Source: an uncultured Burkholderiales bacterium
GTDB lineage: Bacteria; Pseudomonadota; Gammaproteobacteria; Burkholderiales; Eutrophovitaceae
Length of the DNA: 64,000 bases
Reading direction: 5' to 3'
NCBI GenBank assembly: GCA_951812315.1
Contig: CATOSA010000026.1
Location: 1 to 64,000, forward strand
Shown here: in pieces, positions 34,926-45,032 of the stretch
Layout of the letters: the number at the start of each line of letters is the position of its first letter
Numbering within the stretch: position 1 is the stretch's first letter
Notes under the pieces: model-generated
What the model saw: only the letters and a program-made list of their open reading frames with translations
Told to the model about the DNA's origin: nothing
Database searches by the model: none
Made by a program: the position numbers and the translations under genes

Positions 34926-36221
34926 TTAGTCCACGATCGACTGAACCACCAGCGATTTGAACATTGTTGCGTACCAGAGCAAATGCCGTACTGATTGCAT
35001 CATGTAAACGCCGACCAACTCCTCCTTCGGGTCCACCCAGAAGAAGGTACCCGCGTATCCGGCCCAGTAATACTCGCCGACCGAGCCTTGCATCGGGTTC
35101 AACGGCGCTGGTGCGCGCGGTCCGTCGATGCGCACGGCTCCCAACAGCCCAAAACCATGACTCTGGCCGGGAAGGAAGAACGGACCGTGATCGATCGCCT
35201 GCCCGATATGATCCATCGTCATCAGTTCGACAGTCTTGCGACCGAGAATACGCTTACCATCCAGCTCACCGCCGTTGAGCAGCATGTGAGCGAAGCGCGC
35301 GTAATCCATAACGGTCGATGTCAAACCCTGACCACCAGCTTCGAATTTCGCTGATTTTGTGGGCTCGGTGTAGAGCAAGGTGAGGTCTTTCTTGTCGGCG
35401 GCAAACGGCTCGACGAATCGCGCGGCCTTGCCGGGCGCAACCTTGAATGCGGTATCAACCATGCCTAGCGGCTTTGTAATTCGTTCTTCAAAAAACTCGC
35501 CAAGCGTCATACCAGGGACAACTTCGATCAATCGGCCAAGTACGTCGGTCGAACGGCTGTAGTACCACGTAGTGCCCGGTTCATGCTTGAGCGGCAACTT
35601 GCTGATGCGGGTAACCAGTTCGGTATTGGTAATATCCAGGTCGTTTACCCCGCCGTCCTTATACATTTTCTCGAGTATTCCGCCGCCGGGGAATGGCTCG
35701 AAGAACGCATACGTAAATCCCGAAGTATGCAAAAGCAAATCGAGAACGCGGACGGGACTCTTTGCGGGCGGGTCTTGAGGCTGGCGGCATCTTTTGCGGT
35801 GTCCGCATTGGTCACAACCTTTAGATCAGCCAGCTCAGGCAAGTACATCGACACCGGGTCGGACAACTTGATCTTTCCTTCTTCCACCAGAATCATCGCG
35901 GCTACACTGGTGATCGGCTTGGTCATCGAGTAAATGCGGAATATTGAATCGTGCGACATCGCCTTCCTGGCACTGGGGTCTTGCGCGCCGTGCGCATCGA
36001 AGTAGACGACTTTGCCGCGCTACCAGCGCAACGTAGCCCGGAATCTCACCCGCCTTTACCTTCGCCCCGAACACTTCCCCGATGCGCTCGAGTCGCTGCG
36101 AGGAAATTCCCACGCGCTCGGGTTTCGCCGTCATCAGTTCCGCGCCAAATGCGCAGAACGTTGCTGCCAGAAGTGCAAGTGCTACCAAGAACCTGGAACA
36201 GAAGCCATTACTCTTATTCAT
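34926..36221 (-). pseudogene. Class C beta-lactamase-like serine hydrolase, two frameshifts
   Basis: Three consecutive frames together encode one secreted serine hydrolase of about 430 residues. The first has a signal peptide (MNKSNGFCSRFLVALALLAA) and ERVGISSQRLERIGEVF. The second has SHDSIFRIYSMTKPITSVAA, with the catalytic S-x-x-K. The third runs from LLLHTSGFTYAF to FKSLVVQSIVD. The breaks are near 36020 (GTAGCGCGGCAAAG, probably two bases lost) and near 35765 (one C lost in CGCCCGCAAAG). The start ATG at 36221 has GGAG 8 bases before it. It could have cleaved peptides taken up by the divergent ABC transporter; that is inference. Confidence 0.85.
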
Positions 36222-36724
36222 AATCTCCTCCCAGTTGTGACGCATTATTTGCCGGTATTGTTTTTCAATCACCGGATGCCCGTATCATTTGCAATTTCCA
36301 CAGGAGCGTACATCTCACCCCGTAGCCAATATGCAGATACAAGGTGACTGTACTCCGACGCGCCAGAATCGCAAATTCGGTAAGGCGTCAAACGCCAACC
36401 GCAATATCGCGCCATTGTTTCGGAAGGTTTAAGTCAGTGGCGCAAGAAGGTGGCTTTGCTCTCGTGCCGTGTCCACACTGTTACTCCTCCGTCAGAATAA
36501 GGCTATGGCGAAACATCGCCGGGGAAAATTTAGGCTACGGCGAAACAACACCGGGGGAAACTTGCACATGCCTCACAATATTCGAAATCAGCCACCGCTA
36601 TACTTGCCAGCTCTCTCATTGTGAGGTGGAATGGCTCTGGCGGAGTACTACACTGGCGTTCGTAGCGAACGCGCTGTCCAGTCGGACCATGTCTACAACA
36701 TTCCGACGATGTCTGGGAGGGACA
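36222..36724. other. Intergenic region with a tandem 32-bp repeat
   Basis: This 503-base region separates the divergent serine hydrolase and ABC-transporter operon. Two adjacent 32-bp units (36500-36531 and 36532-36563) start AGGCTA(T/C)GGCGAAACA and match at 26 of 32 positions. They lie about 160 bases before the substrate-binding-protein start codon and may be operator or leader sequence. The frame of the downstream gene stays open through much of this region, but without a ribosome site. Confidence 0.5.
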
Positions 36725-38305
36725 ATGAATAAGAAGACAATTTCCACAATCCTGATGCTGGCCGCTTTCGCGGCCGGCGCAGCGGCGGAAGCGAAGACTT
36801 TCCGCTATTCGACATCGGGTGACATTCTGGGCCTGGACCCTTATACGAATAACGAGGGCCCGAACAATACGATGAAAGACAACATCTACGAGGGCCTGAT
36901 CCACCGCTCCCACGACCTGTCTTTGCATCCGGCGCTGGCCACAGACTGGAAACAGACTGACCCGCTGACCTGGCGCTTTAACTTGCGCAAGGGTGTGAAA
37001 TTTCACAACGGCAACCCGTTCACTGCCGACGACATTCTGATTTCGCTGGACCGCATTCGCATGCCCAGCTCGGCGTTGACGTTTGCAGTCACTTCAATAG
37101 AAAAGATCGTCAAGATTGACGACCATACGATCGACATCGTTACCAAGTATCCCGATCCAACCCTGCTTCTGAATTTGCCCTTGTTCTGGATCATGGACAA
37201 GGAGTGGCTGGTGGCAAACAAGGCCATGGACATTCAGGAGGGTGCGGTGGTCAGCACGTTCGCCAATCTGAACGCCAACGGGACCGGACCTTTCAAACTG
37301 GTGGAATGGGTGCCGGACACGCGCACGGTTCTGGTGCCAAACCCGGACTGGTGGAACAAGCCCCGGCACAATCTGACCAAGGCGATTTTTCAGCCGATCG
37401 GAAACAATTCCACGCGCGTGGCAGCATTGCTGTCTGGCGATATCGATCTTATGTATCCGGTACCGCTTCAGGATATTCGGCGGCTCGAACGCACGCCCGA
37501 TGTAACAGTCTTGCAAGGCCCGGAACTGCGTACGATCTTTCTCGGCTTCGATCAACATCGTGACGAGCTCCTGGACATGCCGGGTAGCGGAAAAAACCCG
37601 TTCAAGGACGTGCGCGTGCGCAAGGCTTTCTATCAAGCCATCAATATCCAGGCCATTCACCGGGTCGTCATGCGCAAGGCTTCGAAGCCTGCCGCCCTGA
37701 TGGTTGCCGAGGGGATTAACGGGTTCCAGGCGGATATGAACGAGCGCTTCCCCTACGATCCGGCGGCAGCGAAGAAACTGCTGGCCGAGGCCGGTTATCC
37801 AGACGGGTTCTCGGTAACCTTCGATTGCCCGAACGATCGCTATGTCAACGACGAGGCGATCTGCCTGTCAATCATTCCAATGCTCAAACGCATCGGCATC
37901 GACGCCAAACTGAACGCACAAACGAAGTCGTTACACTTCGAAAAAATCAGCCGCAAGCAGGGCTACAACACGAGCTTCTATTTACTGGGCTGGACGCCCG
38001 GCAGCTACGATGTCCACAATCCCCTGGTGCAGCTGATGTCGCTGGACGGCGAAGGGCAAGGCACCTGGAATTCCGGCCGTTACACAAACAAGCGAATCGA
38101 GAAACTCACTGACCTGATCGGCGGCGAGATTGATGTCAAGAAGCGCAATGCGATGATCAGGGAAGCGTTCAAGATCCATCAGGACGAAGTTGGTCACATC
38201 CCGCTTCACCAGCAAGCCCTTGCATGGGGAATCGGCAAGCGGGTCAAGGAAGTCAAACAACGGCCTCAAAACGACGTCGATCTGCGATACGTCATAATGA
38301 AGTAG
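36725..38305 (+). CDS. ABC transporter substrate-binding protein, family 5 (DppA/OppA-like)
   Basis: This 526-residue periplasmic protein has a signal peptide (MNKKTISTILMLAAFAAGAAAEA). It has the family block FRYSTSGDILGLDPY, then WKQTDPLTWRFNLRKGVKFHNGNPFTADDILISLDR, the signature of SBP_bac_5. It captures peptides, opines or similar amphipathic ligands for the permease encoded next. A strong site GGGAGGG lies 4 bases before the ATG. It is the first gene of a five-gene transport operon. Confidence 0.93.
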   Translation: MNKKTISTILMLAAFAAGAAAEAKTFRYSTSGDILGLDPYTNNEGPNNTMKDNIYEGLIHRSHDLSLHPALATDWKQTDPLTWRFNLRKGVKFHNGNPFTADDILISLDRIRMPSSALTFAVTSIEKIVKIDDHTIDIVTKYPDPTLLLNLPLFWIMDKEWLVANKAMDIQEGAVVSTFANLNANGTGPFKLVEWVPDTRTVLVPNPDWWNKPRHNLTKAIFQPIGNNSTRVAALLSGDIDLMYPVPLQDIRRLERTPDVTVLQGPELRTIFLGFDQHRDELLDMPGSGKNPFKDVRVRKAFYQAINIQAIHRVVMRKASKPAALMVAEGINGFQADMNERFPYDPAAAKKLLAEAGYPDGFSVTFDCPNDRYVNDEAICLSIIPMLKRIGIDAKLNAQTKSLHFEKISRKQGYNTSFYLLGWTPGSYDVHNPLVQLMSLDGEGQGTWNSGRYTNKRIEKLTDLIGGEIDVKKRNAMIREAFKIHQDEVGHIPLHQQALAWGIGKRVKEVKQRPQNDVDLRYVIMK

Positions 38306-38367
38306 TCAGAACCTGATTGCGGTCCGGGGTTTTGTGAATCCGGATCGCGCCGTTTCGAGTCTCGCCG

Positions 38368-39351
38368 ATGCTTACTTACATTGTTCGCCGACTGCTGCAA
38401 TCCGTCCTGGTATTGATCGCGGTCGGCTTCATCGCGTTCTCGTTGTTCAGCTACGTCGGCGATCCGATCAACAACATGGTCGGTGTCGAGGCGACCGACG
38501 CCGAGCGCGAATGGGCGCGTAAGACGCTCGGTCTGGACGACCCTTTTCCTGTTCAGTTCGCGCGATTCGCCGCGAAAGCGGTTCAGGGCGACTTCGGCCA
38601 GTCGTACCGCCTGTCCATTCCGGTCGCAACTGCGATTGGTGAACGCTTGCCCGCGACCCTGGAACTGGTCTTCGTTGCCGCGGTGATGGCACTCCTGATT
38701 GGCGTACCACTCGGCGTCTATACCGGCCTGCACCGCGACGGCGCAATATCAAGAATTCTCCTGACCATTTCCCTGATCGGAATATCCTTGCCGACGTTCC
38801 TGATCGGCATTCTTTTGATCATGGTGTTCTCTGTGTGGCTTGGATGGTTGCCCTCGTTCGGGCGCGGTGCGACGGTTGATCTGTGGGGGTGGGAAAGCAA
38901 TCTGGTTTCATGGGAAGGCTTCAAATCCATCATTCTTCCTGCGGTGACATTGTGTCTCTTTCAGTTGACCCTGCTCATGCGCCTGGTGCGTGCGGAGATG
39001 CTGGAAGTCTTGCGCACCGATTACATCAAGTTCGCCCGCGCCCGCGGCTTGACCAATCGCGCGGTCAATTTCGGACACGCGTTGAAGAATACCCTGGTAC
39101 CGGTCATCACCATCACCGGCTTGCAGATAGGATCGCTGATCGCTTTTGCAATCATCACCGAGACTGTCTTTCAATGGCCGGGCATGGGGCTGCTGTTCCT
39201 GCAGGCGATCCAGTTCGTCGACATTCCGGTCATGGCCGCGTACTTGTGCCTGGTCGCGTTCATCTTCGTCGTCATCAACCTGATCGTAGATATTCTTTAC
39301 TACGCGATTGATCCGCGTCTGCGCCTTGACGGCAGCGGCCACGCGCACTGA
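38368..39351 (+). CDS. ABC transporter permease (DppB/OppB type)
   Basis: This 327-residue inner-membrane protein has six helices. It starts MLTYIVRRLLQSVLVLIAVGFIAF, typical of the B subunit, and contains the EAA loop EVLRTDYIKFARARGLTNRAVNFGHALKNTLVP that contacts the ATPases. It is 62 bases after the binding-protein gene. It pairs with the next gene's product to form the channel for the imported ligand. Confidence 0.93.
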   Translation: MLTYIVRRLLQSVLVLIAVGFIAFSLFSYVGDPINNMVGVEATDAEREWARKTLGLDDPFPVQFARFAAKAVQGDFGQSYRLSIPVATAIGERLPATLELVFVAAVMALLIGVPLGVYTGLHRDGAISRILLTISLIGISLPTFLIGILLIMVFSVWLGWLPSFGRGATVDLWGWESNLVSWEGFKSIILPAVTLCLFQLTLLMRLVRAEMLEVLRTDYIKFARARGLTNRAVNFGHALKNTLVPVITITGLQIGSLIAFAIITETVFQWPGMGLLFLQAIQFVDIPVMAAYLCLVAFIFVVINLIVDILYYAIDPRLRLDGSGHAH

Positions 39352-39361
39352 GATAACGGCC

Positions 39362-40279
39362 ATGACGACGCTAACCGAAGAGCAAACAAACAGAACCTGG
39401 GTCTGGCGTCTGCGCGACAGCCTGCAGCGTTTCTTCGACAGCGACATCTTCTACAGCTTTCGCCGCTCACCGGTAACGGTTGTTGCCTTCCTGACAACGG
39501 TGATATTTTTCGTCGCCGCATTCGGCGCGCCGATTCTGACGCCGTACAACACCAACGACGTCGCAACACTCGATCTGATGAATGCATTCTTTCCGCCGGC
39601 CTGGATCGAAGGCGGTAGCAGTGCGCGCCTGCTCGGCACGCAAGTGTCGCTGGTCGTCGGATTCCTCAGCGTGCTATTTTCCGTTGTCCTCGGCGTCGGA
39701 CTCGGCCTGATCAGCGGCTATGTCGGCGGCCGCACCGATCACATCATCATGCGCATCGCCGACGTGCAGCTCAGCTTTCCAGCCGTTCTGGTAGCACTGT
39801 TGTTGTTCGGCTTCGCCAAGGCGATACTACCGCGCGGTGTTCAGGACGCAGTCGCGATATACGTGCTGGTTGTTGCTATCGGACTGTCGAACTGGGTGCA
39901 GTTCGCCCGCACAGTGCGCGGCTCGACCATGGTCGAGAAAAACAAGGAATACGTGCAGGCGGCACGGGTCATCGGCCGCAGTCCGATCGCCATCATGGTC
40001 CATCACGTACTGCCCAACGTCATGGGACCGGTTCTGGTCATTGCCACTATCAGTCTTGCACTGGCGATCATTACCGAGGCGACGCTGTCTTTTCTGGGCG
40101 TGGGTGTGCCGCCGACGCAACCTTCTCTGGGTACACTCATTCGCTTTGGCAACAATTTCCTGTTTTCCGGTGAATGGTGGATGACCATATTCCCCGGCCT
40201 TGCGCTCGTGATTCTGGCACTGGCAGTCAATCTGCTCGGTGACTGGATGCGCGACGCACTCAACCCGAAGCTGCGCTGA
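39362..40279 (+). CDS. ABC transporter permease (DppC/OppC type)
   Basis: This 305-residue second channel subunit has an N-terminal OppC-type segment (FFDSDIFYSFRRSPVTVVAF). The EAA loop reads NKEYVQAARVIGRSPIAIMVHHVLPNVMGPVLV, followed by EATLSFLGVGVPPTQPSLGTLI, a strong OppC signature. It starts 10 bases after the first permease, and its stop codon overlaps the start of the next gene (TGATG). Confidence 0.93.
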   Translation: MTTLTEEQTNRTWVWRLRDSLQRFFDSDIFYSFRRSPVTVVAFLTTVIFFVAAFGAPILTPYNTNDVATLDLMNAFFPPAWIEGGSSARLLGTQVSLVVGFLSVLFSVVLGVGLGLISGYVGGRTDHIIMRIADVQLSFPAVLVALLLFGFAKAILPRGVQDAVAIYVLVVAIGLSNWVQFARTVRGSTMVEKNKEYVQAARVIGRSPIAIMVHHVLPNVMGPVLVIATISLALAIITEATLSFLGVGVPPTQPSLGTLIRFGNNFLFSGEWWMTIFPGLALVILALAVNLLGDWMRDALNPKLR

Positions 40280-41283
40280 TGGGCGACACGACGAACGCGC
40301 AACCGCTGCTACAAGTAGAGAACTTGCGCGTGGAGTTTCCAACGCGGCGCGGCACGCTTGTAGCCGTCGATGACATTTCCTTTCATATCGACGAAGGTGA
40401 AGTGCTGGGCGTGGTCGGGGAATCAGGCGCCGGCAAATCGCTGACCGGTGCCGCCATCATCGGCTTGCTAGAGCCTCCCGGCCGGGTGGCGAGTGGTCAA
40501 ATCATTTTTGATGGCGCGCGCATCGACAATATTGGCTACGAGAAAATTCGCCGTCTGCGTGGTAATCAGATCGCGATGATTTTCCAGGACCCGCTGACGT
40601 CGCTGAATCCACTGATCACCGTCGGCCGCCAATTAACCGAAACCATACGCACCCACGTCAGTGTCGATGAACGTGCGGCGCGCGAGCGTGCGATCGAATT
40701 GCTCAATGAAGTCGGCATTCCGGCCGCCGAACGCCGCGTCGACCAGTACCCCCATCAGTTCTCCGGCGGAATGCGCCAACGCGTTGTAATCGCTCTCGCG
40801 CTTGCCGCGAATCCGCGCCTGATCATCGCCGACGAACCGACGACGGCACTGGACGTATCTATTCAGGCGCAGATCATCACGCTGCTCAAACGGCTGTGCA
40901 AGGAACACGGTACCGCGGTCATGCTGGTGACCCATGACATGGGCGTCATTGCCGAGACCGCCGACCGGGTCGCGGTCATGTATGCCGGACGCATCGTCGA
41001 AGTCGGCCCCGTTCAGGACGTCATCAGGCATGCCCAGCATCCCTACACGCATGGCCTGATGAACTCCATACCTGTCGTCCGCCATGACGTGGAACAGTTG
41101 AAACAAATCGACGGCGCCATGCCGAGATTGACCGATATACCTTCCGGCTGCGCGTTCAACCCGCGCTGCCCAAAAGTGTTCGAGTATTGTCGCGACGCGC
41201 GTCCCGAACTTGTCGACGTGGGTGCGACCCGGGCGGCCTGCTGGCTGTACGACGACACTCGGCGCGCTGGCGACACCACATGA
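40279..41283 (+). CDS. ABC transporter ATPase (DppD/OppD type)
   Basis: This 334-residue ATPase has Walker [12 protein letters not shown] (residues 43-53), Q-loop [11 protein letters not shown], signature [12 protein letters not shown], Walker [13 protein letters not shown] and H-loop THD. The C-terminal oligopeptide-transporter domain includes [17 protein letters not shown], whose cysteines can bind an iron-sulfur cluster in this family. The start overlaps the stop of the permease gene by one base, so the two are translationally coupled. Confidence 0.94.
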   Translation: MGDTTNAQPLLQVENLRVEFPTRRGTLVAVDDISFHIDEGEVLGVVGESGAGKSLTGAAIIGLLEPPGRVASGQIIFDGARIDNIGYEKIRRLRGNQIAMIFQDPLTSLNPLITVGRQLTETIRTHVSVDERAARERAIELLNEVGIPAAERRVDQYPHQFSGGMRQRVVIALALAANPRLIIADEPTTALDVSIQAQIITLLKRLCKEHGTAVMLVTHDMGVIAETADRVAVMYAGRIVEVGPVQDVIRHAQHPYTHGLMNSIPVVRHDVEQLKQIDGAMPRLTDIPSGCAFNPRCPKVFEYCRDARPELVDVGATRAACWLYDDTRRAGDTT

Positions 41284-41293
41284 GCAGCGCGGC

Positions 41294-42337
41294 ATGAACA
41301 AAAACGACGTTCTGGTCAGGCTTACCGGCATTGGAAAGGATTTCGACGTATCGCCACCGTTGCTGAACCGGCTGATGGAACGCCAGGACAAAGTTCTACT
41401 CAAGGCGGTCGACAACCTCAGCATCGATATTCCGAAAGGAAAAACGTTCAGCCTGGTGGGTGAATCCGGCTGCGGAAAATCCACCGTTGCCAGACTCACC
41501 GTCGGGCTGTACCGGCCAAGTCGTGGAAGCATTGTCTACGACGCCATCGACATGGCAACGCTCAAGACACAAGCGCAGATCGAGCCGGTGCGAAAACGCA
41601 TGCAGATGATCTTTCAGGATCCCTACGCGAGCCTTAATCCGCGATGGCGGGTCAGCGATATCATCGCCGAGCCAATCCGGGCACACAAACTGATTTCCGG
41701 CAAGAGCGCAATCGACCAGCGGGTAGCCGAGTTACTGGTACAGGTTGGACTGGCGGCAGTGGACCGGGTCAAGTTTCCCCACGAGTTCTCCGGCGGGCAA
41801 CGGCAGAGAATCGCAAGAGCGCTGGCGAGCCAACCAGAGTTCCTGATATGCGACGAACCGACGTCGGCACTGGACGTGTCCGTGCAGGCGCAGATTCTCA
41901 ACCTGATGAAAGAATTGCAGCGCCAGTTCGCGTTGACTTACCTGTTCATCAGCCACGATCTCGCCGTCGTCTATCACATCTCCGACTTCGTCGGCGTTAT
42001 GTATCTCGGACGACTGGTGGAATGGAGCGACAAACGCACGCTGTTCCAGCGGCCCTGGCACCCTTATACGCGCATGTTGCTCGATGCGATTCCCGATATC
42101 GAGATGAGCGGCCGGCAACGTATCCCGGTGGCAGGCGAAGTGCCCAACCCAATCCACCCGCCTTCCGGTTGCCACTTTCACCCGCGCTGCCCTTACGCCA
42201 ATGATCGCTGCCGTAACGAAGTGCCGGCGCCCATTCAAAAGGACGAAAGCAATGTTGCCTGCCACGCCGTGCAAGAGCAGCGTCTGCCCGATGTCGCAGT
42301 GACGGGAGAACCGGCCGATGTCACCACTTCCGGATAA
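41294..42337 (+). CDS. ABC transporter ATPase (DppF/OppF type)
   Basis: This 347-residue second ATPase has Walker A GESGCGKSTVA, Q-loop FQDPYASLNPRWRV, signature FSGGQRQRIARA, Walker B FLICDEPTSALD and SHD. It ends with the Cys-containing tail PSGCHFHPRCPYANDRC. The N-terminal region has an extra segment (VSPPLLNRLMERQDKVLLK) seen in OppF-type proteins. The start ATG at 41294 is 11 bases after the preceding stop. It completes the ABC transporter of binding protein, two permeases and two ATPases. Confidence 0.94.
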   Translation: MNKNDVLVRLTGIGKDFDVSPPLLNRLMERQDKVLLKAVDNLSIDIPKGKTFSLVGESGCGKSTVARLTVGLYRPSRGSIVYDAIDMATLKTQAQIEPVRKRMQMIFQDPYASLNPRWRVSDIIAEPIRAHKLISGKSAIDQRVAELLVQVGLAAVDRVKFPHEFSGGQRQRIARALASQPEFLICDEPTSALDVSVQAQILNLMKELQRQFALTYLFISHDLAVVYHISDFVGVMYLGRLVEWSDKRTLFQRPWHPYTRMLLDAIPDIEMSGRQRIPVAGEVPNPIHPPSGCHFHPRCPYANDRCRNEVPAPIQKDESNVACHAVQEQRLPDVAVTGEPADVTTSG

Positions 42338-42469
42338 ACTTTTGTAAACTGCGTTGAACGGGGTCGTGAGCGCGTCAGGTTGCGTTGTGCTTGCGTGCCC
42401 AACATGTATCAGCGGTCAAGCGCCGCTGACTATTGATTCACGGACATACGGCAGCACAAAGGTCCTGTT

Positions 42470-43456
42470 GTGACCATGACGAAAGCGGATACCGAACTGG
42501 TTGATGCCGGCACCGGGCAAAAGATAATAGTGGTCGGTGCGGGCGCTATGGGCTCGCTTTTAGCAGCCCGATTTGCGCGCGCGGAGTGCGAAACCTGGGT
42601 CTATGACGTCTGGGCCGAGGATGTCGAACACATTCACGATTTCGGTCTTATCGTACGCTCTGGCGACGCCGAACAAAGCATTCCTATGCACGCGACAACC
42701 GACACTCGCGAACCCGGCACAGCCGATGTGGTGGTGATTTTCGTCAAGTACAACCAGACGCGCCAGGCCGCGAGTGACATCTTGCCGGCAGTCGGCCCTG
42801 ACACAGTCGTGCTGACCCTGCAAAACGGTCTTGGCAATGTGAAACTGATCCGCGAAGCGATTCCTCATGCGACCCTGTTGTGCGGCTTCACAACCTTGAC
42901 CAGCGAGCTACTCGGACCCGGCCTCATCGAGGCAAGTTATGCAGGGCGCGGCGAAACCTGCGTCTGGTCTGCAGACGGCGTGACAAACGACGCGTGCGTC
43001 GCAATTGTCGATCTGCTGAACCGAAGTGGTATCAGTGCAACCGTCGATCCAGATATCGAGCTTCACATCTGGGAAAAACTGATCGTCAATTGCTGCCTCA
43101 ACACCCTTTGCGCAATCAGCGGTCTGTCGGTCGGTGCTCTCGCCGACCGGCCCGAGGCCTGGCCGCTAATCGACGGCATAACCGACGAAATTGTCGCCGT
43201 CGCCACACACAAGAAAATTCCGCTCACCCGTGATGCGGCACGGGGTTTCCTGCGCGACGTGGCGAAAAAGGCGCACGCGCACTATCCCTCGATGCTGAGC
43301 GACATACGTGCGGAGAAGCAAACCGAAATTGAATGCCTGAACGGCGCGGTGATCCGCGCAGCCGAACGTTTCGATATCGAAGTTCCGTACAACCGGTTTG
43401 CGTACGGCATGATCCGGACGCTGGAAGAGACGTATGCGCAGCGGCACTCTGCCTGA
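42470..43456 (+). CDS. Ketopantoate reductase-like (ApbA/PanE family) oxidoreductase
   Basis: This 328-residue NADPH enzyme has IIVVGAGAMGSLLAARFA (the G-x-G-x-x-G loop) near residue 19, VIFVKYNQT with the conserved Lys, LTLQNGLGN, and the C-terminal catalytic block HIWEKLIVNCCLNTLCAI. In the family these residues reduce 2-dehydropantoate, but many paralogues act on other 2-keto or opine-like acids. Its place 130 bases after an opine/peptide-type ABC operon suggests catabolism of the imported ligand; this is inference. It starts at GTG 42470 or ATG 42476. Confidence 0.85.
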   Translation: MTMTKADTELVDAGTGQKIIVVGAGAMGSLLAARFARAECETWVYDVWAEDVEHIHDFGLIVRSGDAEQSIPMHATTDTREPGTADVVVIFVKYNQTRQAASDILPAVGPDTVVLTLQNGLGNVKLIREAIPHATLLCGFTTLTSELLGPGLIEASYAGRGETCVWSADGVTNDACVAIVDLLNRSGISATVDPDIELHIWEKLIVNCCLNTLCAISGLSVGALADRPEAWPLIDGITDEIVAVATHKKIPLTRDAARGFLRDVAKKAHAHYPSMLSDIRAEKQTEIECLNGAVIRAAERFDIEVPYNRFAYGMIRTLEETYAQRHSA

Positions 43457-43468
43457 CCACAACGGAAT

Positions 43469-44728
43469 ATGGAACTGACCTGGCTTGATGGCACCGACTT
43501 CGAACGCCTGCCAGCGTTCGCCGCGAGCCTGGCTATCGGACTACTGATCGGCCTGGAGCGTGAACGCCACCCGCGCGCCAAGGCCGTGTTGCGCACGTTC
43601 GCACTGGTCGCGTTACTGGCTGCAATCCTGGCAGTTCTTGGCGACATCCTGGCTACACCGTGGATACTCATTGCCGTGCTGGTATTGGTTGGCGCGATGA
43701 TCGTCGCAACCTATGCGCGCGAGGAAGCCTACACAGAACCGGGCACGACAACGATAACCGCATTGTTGGTCTGTTACGGACTGTCGGCAATGGTCTGGTA
43801 CGACCAGCTGCAAATGGCGATCATGCTAACCGTAGTCACGGTGATCCTGCTCTATTTCAAGACTGAACTGCATGGCGTCACGCAGCAACTGACCCGCCGC
43901 GATCTGATATCAATACTGCAGTTTGCCGTTCTCGCGCTCGTGATTCTTCCCTTACTCCCGAATGAGAACTACGGGCGTTATGGCGTGCTCAATCCCTACC
44001 AGATCTGGGTCGTTGTGGTTCTGATTTCCGGCGTCAGTCTGGCGGGTTACATTGCGTTGCGCTTTGTCGGGCAACGCTATGGCGGGCCCTTGCTCGGCTT
44101 TCTGGGAGGGCTGGTGTCAAGCACCGCCACCACGCTGGTCTACGCGCGCAATGCACGCGACCAACCTGAATTTCAAGCGTTGTCGGTGTTGGTGATCGTG
44201 ACAGCGAACATCGTTGTATTGATTCGCCTCGCCGTATTGTCGGCGGTCATTTCCCCGCGATTCGTCGGACCCTTGCTGCCGGTACTTTTGGCGGGACTTT
44301 TCGCAGGTTTGCTGGCGCTGCTTTATCTTTGGCGCCGCACGACCCCGGCCGACGAAACACCTTTGCCCAACATCAAGAATCCGACCGAACTGCGGACGGC
44401 CTTCAGCTTCGCGTTGATCTACGCGGTCGTGGTATTCCTGGCGGCCTGGTTGTCGGATATTTCCGGTGAGAAAGGACTGTATTCACTGGCACTGGCTTCA
44501 GGTCTGACCGATGTTGACGCGATCTCGCTGTCAGTTATGCGCCTGTTCAACCTCGATCAACTGGCGGCCGAGCAGGCAATTGTCGCGATCGTTCTTGCAA
44601 TACTTGCAAACATCGTCTTCAAACTGGGGATGGTGCTTGTGGTCGGTGGTAAAGCACTATTTCAACGGTGCATCATCGGGATGGGCGCTGTTGCCGCCGG
44701 CCTCCTTATCGCGCTCGCATTGACCTGA
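43469..44728 (+). CDS. MgtC/SapB-type membrane protein with DUF4010
   Basis: This 419-residue inner-membrane protein begins with the MgtC-like block SLAIGLLIGLERERHPRAK, followed by LRTFALVALLAAILA and TEPGTTTITALLVCYG. The C-terminal DUF4010 half has GFLGGLVSSTATTLVYARNA and LASGLTDVDAISLSVMRLF. The family has roles in magnesium homeostasis or stress in some bacteria, but the DUF4010 type is uncharacterised. It starts 12 bases after the reductase stop and is probably co-transcribed. Confidence 0.88.
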   Translation: MELTWLDGTDFERLPAFAASLAIGLLIGLERERHPRAKAVLRTFALVALLAAILAVLGDILATPWILIAVLVLVGAMIVATYAREEAYTEPGTTTITALLVCYGLSAMVWYDQLQMAIMLTVVTVILLYFKTELHGVTQQLTRRDLISILQFAVLALVILPLLPNENYGRYGVLNPYQIWVVVVLISGVSLAGYIALRFVGQRYGGPLLGFLGGLVSSTATTLVYARNARDQPEFQALSVLVIVTANIVVLIRLAVLSAVISPRFVGPLLPVLLAGLFAGLLALLYLWRRTTPADETPLPNIKNPTELRTAFSFALIYAVVVFLAAWLSDISGEKGLYSLALASGLTDVDAISLSVMRLFNLDQLAAEQAIVAIVLAILANIVFKLGMVLVVGGKALFQRCIIGMGAVAAGLLIALALT

Positions 44729-45032
44729 TCTGGCAGTCCCGCAATTCATCGGGCAACGGGACTGCAGTTCCAATCCGGGGAGCAAGCAGCCGAACAAGCC
44801 GTCCACAACGACATCCATCATCACCAACCGCGACTGTGATTGACCCTGCTCCGGCACACCGATAGAGTGCAAACGGAGTAATACAGTGTTCGAATCCTGC
44901 GCTTACGCTAACAATTGCGTACGCGCAAACTCCAGTCTTTGCATCCGCGTGTCATGCCACACTCGCTGATCGCCAATTGTAAGAGTGGAACGGTAATTGC
45001 CCGGCTACGGTCTTTGACATGAGTCAGTCACG
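44729..45032. other. Intergenic region with a hairpin
   Basis: This 304-base gap contains CAGTCCCG (44734-44741) paired with CGGGACTG (44757-44764), just after the MgtC-type gene stop. It could be a terminator-like stem, but it has no T-run. Nothing else is recognised; the ppk2 promoter must be in the right half. Confidence 0.45.

Noticed and set aside
36344-36724. A 127-codon upstream extension of the ABC substrate-binding protein
   Set aside because: It would bury the signal peptide inside the protein, and the internal ATG has a strong ribosome site.
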